DNA of 32,607 bases from assembly GCA_001304315.1 (NCBI GenBank), contig LJUW01000012.1, positions 1 to 32,607 of the forward strand. Reading direction: 5' to 3'. The DNA is from a candidate division Zixibacteria bacterium SM23_73_2 (GTDB lineage: Bacteria > Zixibacteria > MSB-5A5 > SM23-73-2). Both the position numbers and the translations under genes were made by a program. Shown here piece by piece: positions 8,880-18,425 of this stretch; the first letter of the stretch is position 1, and each line of letters begins with the position of its first letter. The notes under the pieces were generated by a model. That model was not told where the DNA came from. It saw only the letters and a list, made by a program, of their open reading frames with translations, and did not search any database.

Positions 8880-9513
8880 ATTTAATCCCCGACCCTTCTA
8901 AAATCCCTGAATAGTGTCTCAACAGCTCATCTCTCAGTTTGGAACGTGCACGGTGCAGATACCATCTTACCGTTGCCTGAGGCATGCTGGTTATCTCAGC
9001 TACCTCTTTTATATCCAGGCCTTCCAGATCCCTGAGGACGAAAACCGATTTCTGCTTGTCATTTAGAACGCTCATTGCTTTTTTTATAGCCCATCTTATC
9101 AGGTTTCTCTGATAAGATCTCTCCACATTAGATTTTTTCTCTTTAAGCTCCCCCCCTACGCTTTCCAGAGTCTCATGTCGATGTTTTCTATGCTTCCTTA
9201 TAAAATCGATGCTGGCATTAATGGTTATTCGGTAAAGCCAAGTGGAAAGCTTTTTAGAGGTGTCGAATCGATTCAAATTCTGATAGGTCTTTACGAAAAC
9301 TATTTGAGAGATATCTTTGGCATCCTCATAATTCCCTATCATCTTATAAGCGATGCTTGCCACCTGGGCTTTGAACCTCTCTACTAACTCTTGAAATGCC
9401 TTCTGGTCACCTCCCTTTGCTTTTTTAATTATCTCTTTTAAGCCCTTCTCATCACCAAAGGACTTGGTTTTTTTTAGCTCTGACTTCTTCTCTCCGAGCC
9501 TTTTAATATCCAT
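8869..9513 (-). CDS. ECF-type RNA polymerase sigma factor (RpoE-like)
   Basis: Region 2 (FQELVERFKAQVASIAYKMIGNYEDAKDISQIVFVKTYQNLNRFDTSKKLSTWLYRITINASIDFIRK) and region 4 (VLNDKQKSVFVLRDLEGLDIKEVAEITSMPQATVRWYLHRARSKLRD). Confidence 0.95.
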   Translation of the reverse strand: MDIKRLGEKKSELKKTKSFGDEKGLKEIIKKAKGGDQKAFQELVERFKAQVASIAYKMIGNYEDAKDISQIVFVKTYQNLNRFDTSKKLSTWLYRITINASIDFIRKHRKHRHETLESVGGELKEKKSNVERSYQRNLIRWAIKKAMSVLNDKQKSVFVLRDLEGLDIKEVAEITSMPQATVRWYLHRARSKLRDELLRHYSGILEGSGIKYEL

Positions 9514-9832
9514 TGGACGGCTCTAAATTTCTACGTTTATGGTTTTTGGGACGTTTGCCTACTTATACTTTACAGTTTTTTTTGCAATCACAGATCTGAA
9601 AAATTAAATGTATTTATCAAAAAGACCCTCCATGAATCCTTTAGATAAATAACCACTTTCTTATAAAGTACAAATCCTAAATAAAAGATACAAAAATTTC
9701 CTGTATTTCCAAAGGCTTTTTTACTCCAGTACTCATCTCTTCACATAAGCTCCTTAAAGTTAATCAGTTAAATACAAAATCTCCAGGTATGATGTCACTG
9801 ACACAATAAACGTTTTTTTTGAGATCATTCTG

Positions 9833-10273
9833 TCATTTCGGTATAACTTCTATATCTCCATCTTTTAAAAGTGCTGCGGTAACTCCATCCCCTTTGACAA
9901 TTCTTCCTTTTCTGCAGATTTTTCCGCACCCGCAAGATGGGCTTTTGTTCTTCATATAAGCAGCCTTTATCCTATATCCCTTAGCTATCCTTAACGTTTC
10001 CCTGGCACCCTTTATCATCTCAGAAGTGACGTCTTCTCCCTTTTCATTGACAACTTTACTTCTTGAAGACAAAACGTCTTTCCCATCGCCTTTTTCTATC
10101 TCAACCTTCGGTCTGGGTATGGGTAATCCACCCAGCTTTTCAGGACATACGGGTACAGCCAGTCCGTTATCCACTAAAAAAATCACTTCCCTATCTGCTG
10201 AACTCATACCATTGTATCTACACCTTTCTCCTGCAAGACAAGCGGATACCAGATATTCGGGTTTAATTCTCAT
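9833..10273 (-). CDS. DUF523-family protein (YbbK-like)
   Basis: YLVSACLAGERCRYNG...VPVCPEKLGGLPIPRPKVEI...KNKSPSCGCGKI. Confidence 0.88.
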   Translation of the reverse strand: MRIKPEYLVSACLAGERCRYNGMSSADREVIFLVDNGLAVPVCPEKLGGLPIPRPKVEIEKGDGKDVLSSRSKVVNEKGEDVTSEMIKGARETLRIAKGYRIKAAYMKNKSPSCGCGKICRKGRIVKGDGVTAALLKDGDIEVIPK

Positions 10274-10332
10274 CTTGCAAAAATTAAAAGCCCCGATAGA
10301 ACTTGTGGTTTTTATTTCTAATTCACAAAAAA

Positions 10333-11250
10333 TTAATCCACAACGAATTTTTCAGATAGGATATATTTTCGTGGATTTACAGCCTCTCCTTTAAAATGAA
10401 CCTCGTAATGCAGGTGGGGTCCAGTGGAATAACCTGTGTTTCCTACAGTACCGATCAGCTCACCCCTTTTTATCCTCTGCCCCTTTTTTACCTTTATCTG
10501 ATTCAAATGCCCGTAGCGGGTCTCGTATCCGTGGCCATGATCCACTGCGATCAGTTTACCCAGTCCCTTGTGCCATCCAGTATAATCGACGACACCATCA
10601 GCAGTTGACCGTACCGGAGTCCCCTTGGGAGCGGCAATATCTATACCCAGGTGAGGTTGCTTAAGACCGGTAAAAGGCGAAGGTTTAAGACCAAATCCTC
10701 TGCTTACATAGCCCTGGGCAGGCCAGATCGAAGGGGTATGATCTAAAACCTCTTTTTTTGAAACCAATTCTTCGTAAATTTGATCGAAACTCTCTTCTTC
10801 AAATTTCGCCTGTCTTAAAAGTTTGTTCAACTCCGTGGTAGCTAACTTAACTTTCTCAGCTCTCTCTGATCGGTAAGGAGAAAAAGCCAGGTCGGGACCA
10901 CCTACTCCCACCTCCCTTATCGCATCATCAACCTCAGGCAAACCAAAAATCATTCTTACGCTCTTCTCCTTTTGAATCAAAAAATCCATTTGATCCTTTA
11001 GTTGAGAAACGACTGTATATAAATCTGAGATCTCACTCTCCAGGTACTTGTTCTGATCCCTCAGAGAAGACAGTTCCTTTCGATCAAAATCAAGCTTAAG
11101 GTAGCTTACCACCGAAAAGAGTCCTAATCCAAAAAACAAGACTAAAACCACTGCGGCAGAACAAATTAAGTGCCAAGAGATCTTCTTATGATATGTCTTT
11201 CCTCTGGTTGGAACTAACAAAAAAGTCAATTTCTTATCTTTCATAAACAT
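10333..11250 (-). CDS. M23 family (LytM) peptidase with N-terminal TM and coiled coil
   Basis: HLGIDIAAPKGTPVRSTADGVVDYTGWHKGLGKLIAVDHGHGYETRYGHL...GPHLHYEVHF; TM and heptad-like region upstream. Confidence 0.93.
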   Translation of the reverse strand: MFMKDKKLTFLLVPTRGKTYHKKISWHLICSAAVVLVLFFGLGLFSVVSYLKLDFDRKELSSLRDQNKYLESEISDLYTVVSQLKDQMDFLIQKEKSVRMIFGLPEVDDAIREVGVGGPDLAFSPYRSERAEKVKLATTELNKLLRQAKFEEESFDQIYEELVSKKEVLDHTPSIWPAQGYVSRGFGLKPSPFTGLKQPHLGIDIAAPKGTPVRSTADGVVDYTGWHKGLGKLIAVDHGHGYETRYGHLNQIKVKKGQRIKRGELIGTVGNTGYSTGPHLHYEVHFKGEAVNPRKYILSEKFVVD

Positions 11251-12044
11251 AAAAACCCTCTGTAATTTATTTTGACTAAATTTATGCTATCAATTCTTAA
11301 TGTCAAGTTTTTTTTCACTTTGAACTAAAAAATTTTTTAATCTTTTTCTTATAGGTTCTTCAATTGGAATATTTTAGCTTAATGCAGGATATAGAACTGA
11401 AGTAAACTTATCTCCTAAGAGCTTCAAAAGTTGTTGAAAAAGATATAGATTAACAAAAAATGTTAAATCCTCTTACTTTTTGTTCAACATCTGTTTTTAT
11501 CGGTTTTTTACTAAAAATCTTGAAATGATATAGAAGAATTTGAATTTTGTTTATAAAGAATAAAAGCCAACGAATTTTAAGTCATTGGTTTATAAAAGAT
11601 TAACAAAATCCACATTGAGCTGATCAAAAGCAGGAGGTGTTTTGCTGAATCTGAATTTGCTATTTTATAAGAATATATTCCCTTCTCAATATCTTGTTTA
11701 CCACCTTAATGAACTTTTCAGAATTTAAGTTCTGTAAGCTGTATATGTGCCAGCAGGTCTTCTCCGAATTTTTGATCGGATTTGACTTTTTGATTTTTTT
11801 TGGCATCGCTTCCCACCTTTTTCTTTTTTACAATATGCAACAGCTGTGCCAGATAAAAGAAAGGAGAGTTATTTGAAAGAACCTGGTAGTGGATTTAATG
11901 ATTTGAGGTTAGAGGCAACCAGAAATCCCGCGAAAACCAAAATTCAATTTGATTTTCTCTTTGATATGGGCAAAAAACCATAAAATATTGATTTCCCCGC
12001 ATACATTTTTTGATTGTTTTTTAGAGGGAATTTTGGTATTTTTG

Positions 12045-12659
12045 ATGAAACTAAAAATGAACAAACCCGTATTCAAAAAAAGGACAGACGAAGACAAAAA
12101 AAAAGAGGACTTACTTGTTCAACAAGCCCTGAAAGGCAACAAAAAAGCATTTGAGAATTTAGTGCAGAGATATCAAAGGTCGGTCTACCATGTAATATAT
12201 AAAATTATAAAAGACCCGGAGGAGACAAAAGACCTTATGCAGGAAACTTTTTTAAAAGCCTATAGCTCTCTCTCAACCTACAAATCACAATTTCGTTTCA
12301 CCACCTGGCTTTACCGAATAGCAGTCAATAACTCCATCGACTATCTGAGGAAGAAAAAGATAATCACCCTATCTTTGGATCAAAAAATTGAAACCAAATA
12401 TGGTAAGTTAAGCTTTGAGCCCAAGGATTGGACTTATAATCCCGAGAAAGAACTTGTGGCCAAAAAGAAAAGATTCTCCATAGACAAAGCCATCCAGGCC
12501 CTGCCTAAAAAATACCGAGAGGTGATTGTATACCGACATAAAAAGGAAAAATCCTATAAGGAGATATCCGAGATCCTGGGAATTCCAGCCGGCACGGTAA
12601 AGGCCAGGATCTTCAGGGGAAGGGAGCTTTTGAAGAAGAAATTGAGATTTCTGAGATAG
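12045..12659 (+). CDS. ECF-type RNA polymerase sigma factor
   Basis: QQALKGNKKAFENLVQRYQRSVYHVIYKIIKDPEETKDLMQETFLKAYSSLSTYKSQFRFTTWLYRIAVNNSIDYLRKKK and ALPKKYREVIVYRHKKEKSYKEISEILGIPAGTVKARIFRGRELLKKKL. The true start is more likely 12045 or 12057 than the supplied 11949. Confidence 0.93.
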   Translation: MKLKMNKPVFKKRTDEDKKKEDLLVQQALKGNKKAFENLVQRYQRSVYHVIYKIIKDPEETKDLMQETFLKAYSSLSTYKSQFRFTTWLYRIAVNNSIDYLRKKKIITLSLDQKIETKYGKLSFEPKDWTYNPEKELVAKKKRFSIDKAIQALPKKYREVIVYRHKKEKSYKEISEILGIPAGTVKARIFRGRELLKKKLRFLR

Positions 12660-12665
12660 GAGGTT

Positions 12666-13715
12666 TTGAGGTTGAAAAAGCATAGCTTGGTTTCAATATT
12701 ATTATTCTTTGCCTTATGCATAATATTTCACCCGATTTCGACTGAGGGGAAAGAGTTCACTATTGATTTTCACAGAGAATTCGACGTGGTTGAAAATCCC
12801 TCGCTTTATGTGGATAACCTATCCGGAGAAATCAGAATAAAATCCCATTCGAAAAACAAGATCATAATTAAAGCCTCAAAGGTAGTTAAAGCTAAAAACC
12901 TTGAAAGGGCAGAAAAAGTAGCTGAAGATACCAAAATAAAAACCAGGAAAAGAGACTCCGAAGTGATAATACGCACCCAGTACCCCAGGTTCAGACTTTT
13001 TCAAGATGAAAAGGTAAAAGTGTATTATCATATTCTTGTGCCGGAGAAAACCAAATTGGATTTGAAAACCACCTCAGCGAATGTGGATATCGAAGGGATC
13101 AGGGAGAATATCAACGTATCCACGACTTCAGGTGACATCACCATCGAAGAGGCTTTCGGAGAGATCGTCACCTCCTGCACCTCGGGGGATGTAATTTTTT
13201 GGGATATCTCAGGCAAAATTAGAATCAAAGGCACAAGCTCCGATATAGAGTTGAGTAAAATCGAAGGGGATCTGAGGATCGAGTGCACCAGCGGAGATGT
13301 GGAAATTGACAACTTGGAGGGTGAAGCGGAAATAAGCGTTACCTCCGGGGACATTACGCTACAGGAAATCGATGGTAACATAGAAGCAACCTCCGCCTCC
13401 GGTGATGTGGATATCCTTCAAAAAAAGGGCTCTCTTGATCTTGAATCCATAAGCGGAACCATCAAAGCCAAAACAAAGGTGACAGAAGACCACCGATATT
13501 CCCTGGAAACATTAAGCGGTGATGTCTATCTTTACATTCAAAAGGATGCCGATGCAAAAGTTAAACTGGAAACTTCCAGCGGAACCATCCATTCCAAAGT
13601 CTCCTTAACCTTGGATAGCTTTTCACGAAAACTTCTGGTTGGAGAAATGGGGAATGGGGAATCCGAAATTAACATCTTCACTACCAGTGGAGATATAACT
13701 ATCAAGGAGTATTAA
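12666..13715 (+). CDS. DUF4097-family (putative adhesin, beta-helical repeat) secreted protein
   Basis: Signal peptide; repeating 'TSGDITIEEAFGEIVTSCTSGDVIF...TSGDVEIDNLEGEAEISVTSGDITLQEIDGNIEATSASGDVDI'. A TTG start at 12672 is also possible (aggagg at 12658-12663). Confidence 0.87.
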   Translation: MRLKKHSLVSILLFFALCIIFHPISTEGKEFTIDFHREFDVVENPSLYVDNLSGEIRIKSHSKNKIIIKASKVVKAKNLERAEKVAEDTKIKTRKRDSEVIIRTQYPRFRLFQDEKVKVYYHILVPEKTKLDLKTTSANVDIEGIRENINVSTTSGDITIEEAFGEIVTSCTSGDVIFWDISGKIRIKGTSSDIELSKIEGDLRIECTSGDVEIDNLEGEAEISVTSGDITLQEIDGNIEATSASGDVDILQKKGSLDLESISGTIKAKTKVTEDHRYSLETLSGDVYLYIQKDADAKVKLETSSGTIHSKVSLTLDSFSRKLLVGEMGNGESEINIFTTSGDITIKEY

Positions 13716-13729
13716 AAAAGGCAACTTCT

Positions 13730-14863
13730 ATGTACTGGATGAAAAAAATAATAGTTCTTTTTCTCCCTTTTACATTTTTGTTATTCTCCTTTAGTGAAAT
13801 CCTCTCCCAGGAAAAAGAGATCTGGACCATCGATACCCTGAAAGTCATAGAAATAGAGATCAGCGATGAAGAAATAAATCTGGTGACTCCGGAGGGGAAA
13901 GAATACAAATATCAACCAAAAAAGATCGAAAGAATCACCACCGATAAAAAAATCGAAAAAGCCAAGGAAAGAAAGCGTTCTTTAATTCGAAAGGATATCG
14001 TAAGGGCAGGAACTGATATCATAATAGACCAGGATGAAGAGGTAGACGGTGATGTAACCGCCATAGGCGGGGACGTAGTGGTTAAAGGTGTGGTCGATGG
14101 AAATGTGGTGTCGATCTGGGGTGATATCCTGGTTACCTCAGTGGGGATAATAGAGGAAGACGTAACCAGCGTGGGAGGGGAGGTTACTGTAGAACCCGGA
14201 GGGATAATAAAAGGGGAAAAGGTGGAAGTAAAGGGGAATATCCCTGGAGCTAATTTCCCCTCGATTATCATCCAACCCAAAATAATCCCCAGAGGTTTCG
14301 GGATTTTGGCCTGGATGGTGAAAATATTAATTTTTCTCTTCTTAGGAATGATCGTTTTCTCGGTTGTGCCCAAAAACGTCGGCAAAGTAAAGGATAAAGT
14401 TGAAAACGAATTCTTGAAATCGCTTTTGATCGGACTTTTAGCCTGGATTTTGTTCCTGCCGGCTTTTGTTCTTCTTCTGATAACTATAATAGGAATACCT
14501 CTGGCTATACTTTTACCTTTGGTTCTAATTGTGGCAACTATAGTAGGCTATACTGCAGCATCCCTGTTTATCGGGGAGAAGATAAAACAAAACACGAAAA
14601 TTAAACCCCAAACACCTCTTCTAACCGTCCTTTTGGGAATAATTGCGATAGATTCGATCGCATTTCTTGGAGTATTAACTGGCGTTTGGGGGCACGCTCT
14701 TTTGCCTCTCTCCACCACCTTAACGGTGGTTTACTGGGTAACCTTCTCGATAATTGTGACCACAGGCTTGGGATCGGTAATCATAACCCGTTTCGGAGCC
14801 AGACCAAAAGAAGCCAAAATGCAAAAAACGACTCCTGAAGGCAGACCAACTTCCTTTGAATAA
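13730..14863 (+). CDS. Bactofilin-like (polymer-forming) repeat membrane protein with several C-terminal TM helices
   Basis: Signal peptide; DQDEEVDGDVTAIGGDVVVKGVVDGNVVSIWGDILVTSVGIIEEDVTSVGGEVTVEPGGII repeats, then multiple hydrophobic helices. Confidence 0.82.
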   Translation: MYWMKKIIVLFLPFTFLLFSFSEILSQEKEIWTIDTLKVIEIEISDEEINLVTPEGKEYKYQPKKIERITTDKKIEKAKERKRSLIRKDIVRAGTDIIIDQDEEVDGDVTAIGGDVVVKGVVDGNVVSIWGDILVTSVGIIEEDVTSVGGEVTVEPGGIIKGEKVEVKGNIPGANFPSIIIQPKIIPRGFGILAWMVKILIFLFLGMIVFSVVPKNVGKVKDKVENEFLKSLLIGLLAWILFLPAFVLLLITIIGIPLAILLPLVLIVATIVGYTAASLFIGEKIKQNTKIKPQTPLLTVLLGIIAIDSIAFLGVLTGVWGHALLPLSTTLTVVYWVTFSIIVTTGLGSVIITRFGARPKEAKMQKTTPEGRPTSFE

Positions 14864-14951
14864 ACAAGTTTGCTTTTGTAGCTTTTTATTGATATCAGGT
14901 AATTTATCCCTTTTTTTCTTTGGATAAGTACATAAAACTAAAGCTTAAAAA

Positions 14952-15386
14952 ATGAAAGAATTGTCCCCAGAGGAAAATAAAAAGCTGAACGATTTTGCCC
15001 GGGGTGCCTGGGATCTGGTGATCCTGTTGGATGAGGTGATTATCTACCACTCGGATAAAGAAGACCTGTCCGGCCAGGGTATAAAGCCGGTGGTTGATTT
15101 CATAAGGAAATTCGGGACCTCGCTGAAAAACGTAGTGATATACGATAAAATAGTGGGGCAGGCAGTGGCTTTACTTTTCGTTTTTTTAAAGGTTAAAAAG
15201 GTTTATGGAGTTTTAGGAAGCGAAAAAGCGGAGAAAGTGTTAAAGAAATATCAAATCCCTTACCTCTTCCTTAAAATAGTCCCTTATATATCAAATCGTG
15301 ACAAAACCGGACCCTGTCCTTTTGAAATAAAAGCAGAGAGAAAAACTCCTGAGGAGTTCTGGAAAATGGTATCTGAGGAATGTTAA
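14952..15386 (+). CDS. DUF1893-family protein
   Basis: 144 aa; DKIVGQAVALLFVFLKVKKVYGVLGSEKAEKVLKKYQIPYLFLKIVPYISNRDKTGPCPFE fits DUF1893 as recalled. Confidence 0.75.
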   Translation: MKELSPEENKKLNDFARGAWDLVILLDEVIIYHSDKEDLSGQGIKPVVDFIRKFGTSLKNVVIYDKIVGQAVALLFVFLKVKKVYGVLGSEKAEKVLKKYQIPYLFLKIVPYISNRDKTGPCPFEIKAERKTPEEFWKMVSEEC

Positions 15387-15474
15387 TAATTTAGGTTCTT
15401 TTCCAATTTAGTTGCTACAGTTCTTGATAAGAGGAACAGATTTATAAATTTAGGTCGTTTGGCAAGGTAGGTAA

Positions 15475-15528
15475 CTCACCCCCTATCCCCCTCTCTTTTT
15501 AAGAGAGGGGGAATGAAAAGGGGGTGAG
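15475..15528. repeat. Nested inverted repeat (outer 9 bp, inner 11 bp)
   Basis: CTCACCCCC tat CCCCCTCTCTT ttt AAGAGAGGGGG aatgaaaa GGGGGTGAG. Confidence 0.85.
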
Positions 15529-15651
15529 TACAAGTAATCCTGTTTGATTTCCATATATCAGCGGGCATAAAGGATTAAAAACTTTTGTATGAATGCTTCG
15601 TACCAGACATCTTTTAGCAACCCTTTTGGAGAAGTCCCATAATTTATAACC

Positions 15652-15699
15652 GGAGTGCGAAAACCTGTTTTCGCTTGCAACAATAAATTGTTGCACTCC
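15652..15699. repeat. Three-way-junction-like inverted repeat
   Basis: Outer GGAGTGC (15652-15658)/GCACTCC (15693-15699) enclosing GCGAAAA-cctg-TTTTCGC and GCAACAAT-aa-ATTGTTGC; the arms share a few terminal bases. Confidence 0.8.
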
Positions 15700-15711
15700 A
15701 GAATAAATAAA

Positions 15712-15740
15712 AAAGCCCCGGGTAACTCGCCCAGGGCTTT
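15712..15740 (-). terminator. Rho-independent terminator downstream of rpoD
   Basis: AAAGCCC c GGG taactcg CCC a GGGCTTT; minus strand continues into a T-run. Confidence 0.8.
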
Positions 15741-15760
15741 CAATTTTTCTTTTTAAATTT

Positions 15761-16615
15761 TTAATTTATATATGCTCTCAGGGATTTGCTCCGGGAAGCG
15801 TGTCGCAGCCTTCTTATCGCCTTCTCCTTTATCTGTCTAACCCTCTCCCGGGTGAGGTTGAACCTGGCACCGATCTCCTCCAAAGTTAAAGCCTTCTCGT
15901 GATTCAAGCCAAAATAAAGGTTAACCACCTCAGCTTCACGAGCAGATAGGCTGTCCAGAGCTTTCTCGATCTCTATTCGCAAGGATTCCTCCAGAAGGTC
16001 CCTGTCCGGTGCTGGTTGGAGCTCATCCTCCAGAACGTCGATTAACGAATTGTCCTCGGAAACCGCAAAAGGGGCATCCAGAGACAGATGCGAGTTGGAG
16101 ATCTTAAGGGTATCCGATACCTCCGTCTCGGAGAGCTGCAGCTCCCTGGCAATCTCATCCGCAGAAGGTTCTCTACCGTACTCCTGCTCTAAGGTATTGG
16201 AGATCTTGCCTATCTTATGCAGGGTTCCGACCCGGTTCAAAGGAAGCCTGACAATCCTCGACTGCTCTGCCAGAGCCTGCAATATCGCCTGTCTTATCCA
16301 CCAAACCGCATAAGAGATGAACTTGAACCCCCTGGTCTCATCAAACCTTCTGGCTGCCTTGATAAGACCGATATTCCCCTCATTTATCAGATCAGCTAAG
16401 GAGAGCCCCTGGTTCTGATATTGTTTTGCCACGCTTACCACAAAGCGTAAATTAGCCTTGGTTAATTTTTCCAGGGCACTCTCATCTCCCTGACGAATCC
16501 TTTTAGCTAAATCAACCTCCTCTCGAGGAGTAATAAGAGGAGTTTCACCGATCTCCTTTAAATACAGGTCTAAAGATCGGTCCTCGTCTCTATACCTTCT
16601 TGACTGCTTTGCCAA
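15761..16615 (-). CDS. rpoD: Primary-type RNA polymerase sigma factor RpoD/SigA (short form, lacks region 1.1)
   Basis: [98 protein letters not shown]...[30 protein letters not shown]. Confidence 0.95.
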   Translation of the reverse strand: MAKQSRRYRDEDRSLDLYLKEIGETPLITPREEVDLAKRIRQGDESALEKLTKANLRFVVSVAKQYQNQGLSLADLINEGNIGLIKAARRFDETRGFKFISYAVWWIRQAILQALAEQSRIVRLPLNRVGTLHKIGKISNTLEQEYGREPSADEIARELQLSETEVSDTLKISNSHLSLDAPFAVSEDNSLIDVLEDELQPAPDRDLLEESLRIEIEKALDSLSAREAEVVNLYFGLNHEKALTLEEIGARFNLTRERVRQIKEKAIRRLRHASRSKSLRAYIN

Positions 16616-16649
16616 CTTTTATGGTTCCTCCTTTCTCGAAGAGAGTCCA

Positions 16650-18155
16650 TCAAGGTTTAATCGCTAAAAAGATGGTATTGCCATTTCTGGAGATTAAAAA
16701 TGGTATTGCTTTTCCCCTGTCTTTCAAAGAATCGATTATTCTCTCATAATCGGATAGATTCTCAACCTCACTCTGGTCGATTTCCATTATGATATCCCCT
16801 TCCCTTATTCCCTTTTTATCCGCGGCGCTACCGGGTTCAACCGAGACCACCAGCACACCGGGTGCCCACTTAACCTTGTATTGTGCAGCAAGCTGCTTGG
16901 TTGAGGTATTTACCGTCAGTCCCAGCCATTTCCCCTTCTGTTCCTTCTTCTCCGGTTCCGCTTGGGCAACGAAATCCGACTTGCTCCCCAATCTTGACCT
17001 GAGAATTTTTTCTTTACCGTCCCTTATAATTTTTAATTCCACCTCGGTATCGGGTGAGGTCTTAGCTACCATAAACATGAACTGCTGGACATTCTCAACC
17101 TTCTTGCCATTGAATTCAATAACCACGTCTCCCCTTAAAAGCCCTGCCCCCTCCGCCGGGGTGCCTTCCTGAACCTGATTTACGATAATCCCGTCGGTTG
17201 AAGATAAGTCCAAAGCCTCAGCCAAATCGTGGGTCACGTTTCCGATGTAAATCCCCAGATAGCCTCTGGTGACGCTTCTCCCGGCCATAAGATCGGGCAG
17301 AACCGATTTGGCCAAGTTGACCGGGATGGCAAATCCTATCCCGATGTTAAATCTCATACCGGTCGGGTTGGTAATGGCGGAATTTATCCCGATGACCTCC
17401 CCACCAATGTTAACCAGAGGTCCTCCTGAATTTCCTGGATTGATGGATGCGTCGGTCTGGATGTAATTCTGGTAAGAGGGTGTCATCTCCTCTCCAAAAT
17501 AGAGATTTCCCCGTCCCACAGCACTTATCACCCCCACGGTTACGGTTCTATCCAAGCCCAACTGCGGGAAGGGATTACCAATAGCGACTGCCCAGTCCCC
17601 AACCTTAATCGAGTCGGAATTGCCCAAGGTGACCACAGGCAAATCTCCCTCCGGTTCTATTTTCAAAACTGCTATATCCGTTTCCTGATCTTGTCCCAGA
17701 AGTTCAGCCTTGTATTCAGAACCATCCGAAAGCTTAACCCATATCTTATCCGCACCTGATACCACATGGTTATTGGTCAATATATATCCATCCTCTCTGA
17801 TAACAAAACCAGATCCCAAGCTGGAGGTTCTGTATTTCTCTTGAGGTACAGACTTTTCCGGAGGCTCTTCTCCGAAAAATCTTCTGTAGAATTCATCGAA
17901 GGGAATGTATCCAGATGACCTTTCCACCACCTTCTCAGCAGAGATATTAACCACCGAAGGGCTTACCATCTCAGCTACCTTAGCGAAAGGACTCTCCCCG
18001 GAATCGAAAACAGAACTTCCTTCCGAGAAAGCTTTTTCAGAAAAAGCTTCTTTTTTTGAAATGGTAATATTGAAATTTGAGGAAATCAGAATCCCAAAGA
18101 TTATGAAGATCAAAGCTAAAAATGCTAAAATCCCTGGATTTCTAAGTTTACGCAT
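16650..18155 (-). CDS. Do-family (HtrA/DegP-like) serine protease with two PDZ domains
   Basis: ILTNNHVV, ETDIAVLKI, NPGNSGGPLVN; two PDZ domains (GYLGIYIGNVTHDLAEAL..., LGLTVNTSTKQLAAQY...). Confidence 0.96.
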   Translation of the reverse strand: MRKLRNPGILAFLALIFIIFGILISSNFNITISKKEAFSEKAFSEGSSVFDSGESPFAKVAEMVSPSVVNISAEKVVERSSGYIPFDEFYRRFFGEEPPEKSVPQEKYRTSSLGSGFVIREDGYILTNNHVVSGADKIWVKLSDGSEYKAELLGQDQETDIAVLKIEPEGDLPVVTLGNSDSIKVGDWAVAIGNPFPQLGLDRTVTVGVISAVGRGNLYFGEEMTPSYQNYIQTDASINPGNSGGPLVNIGGEVIGINSAITNPTGMRFNIGIGFAIPVNLAKSVLPDLMAGRSVTRGYLGIYIGNVTHDLAEALDLSSTDGIIVNQVQEGTPAEGAGLLRGDVVIEFNGKKVENVQQFMFMVAKTSPDTEVELKIIRDGKEKILRSRLGSKSDFVAQAEPEKKEQKGKWLGLTVNTSTKQLAAQYKVKWAPGVLVVSVEPGSAADKKGIREGDIIMEIDQSEVENLSDYERIIDSLKDRGKAIPFLISRNGNTIFLAIKP

Positions 18156-18374
18156 AGTCTTTTACCCACTTTTTAATACGTTTTTTGCAATTTTTTATAC
18201 AAGTTTTTATAAAAAACCTTTTTTTAGCTCTACCTTACTAACTTCGGTAAAATTAAGAAAAAGGGGAGTTCTTTTTGTTCAAAAGCAAGCCTTGTGGTGA
18301 AAGTACGAAACATAATTCAAAAACTAATACGCAATAAATCTATTTATGTTTTGCAGTTGTTGAACATTTTTTCC

Positions 18375-18403
18375 TTGACCCAAAAATATTTTATATTTAC
18401 TTA
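18375..18403 (+). promoter_or_regulatory. Possible sigma-70-like promoter of the plus-strand HtrA gene
   Basis: TTGACC (18375-18380), 17-nt AT-rich spacer, TACTTA (18398-18403); aggagg RBS at 18414-18419 then ATG 18426. The -10 match is poor. Confidence 0.3.
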
Positions 18404-18425
18404 GCGTAATCTTAGGAGGATAAAA

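Noticed and set aside
11694-11876. 60-aa plus-strand ORF upstream of the ECF sigma
   Set aside because: AT-rich intergenic DNA, no clear RBS or domain; retained only as unsupported.
15475-15700. CRISPR array
   Set aside because: The repeats are inverted, not regularly spaced direct repeats, and no cas genes are present.
15499-15743. 65-aa and 61-aa minus-strand ORFs
   Set aside because: They are translations of the palindromic repeats and the terminator; no homology recognised.
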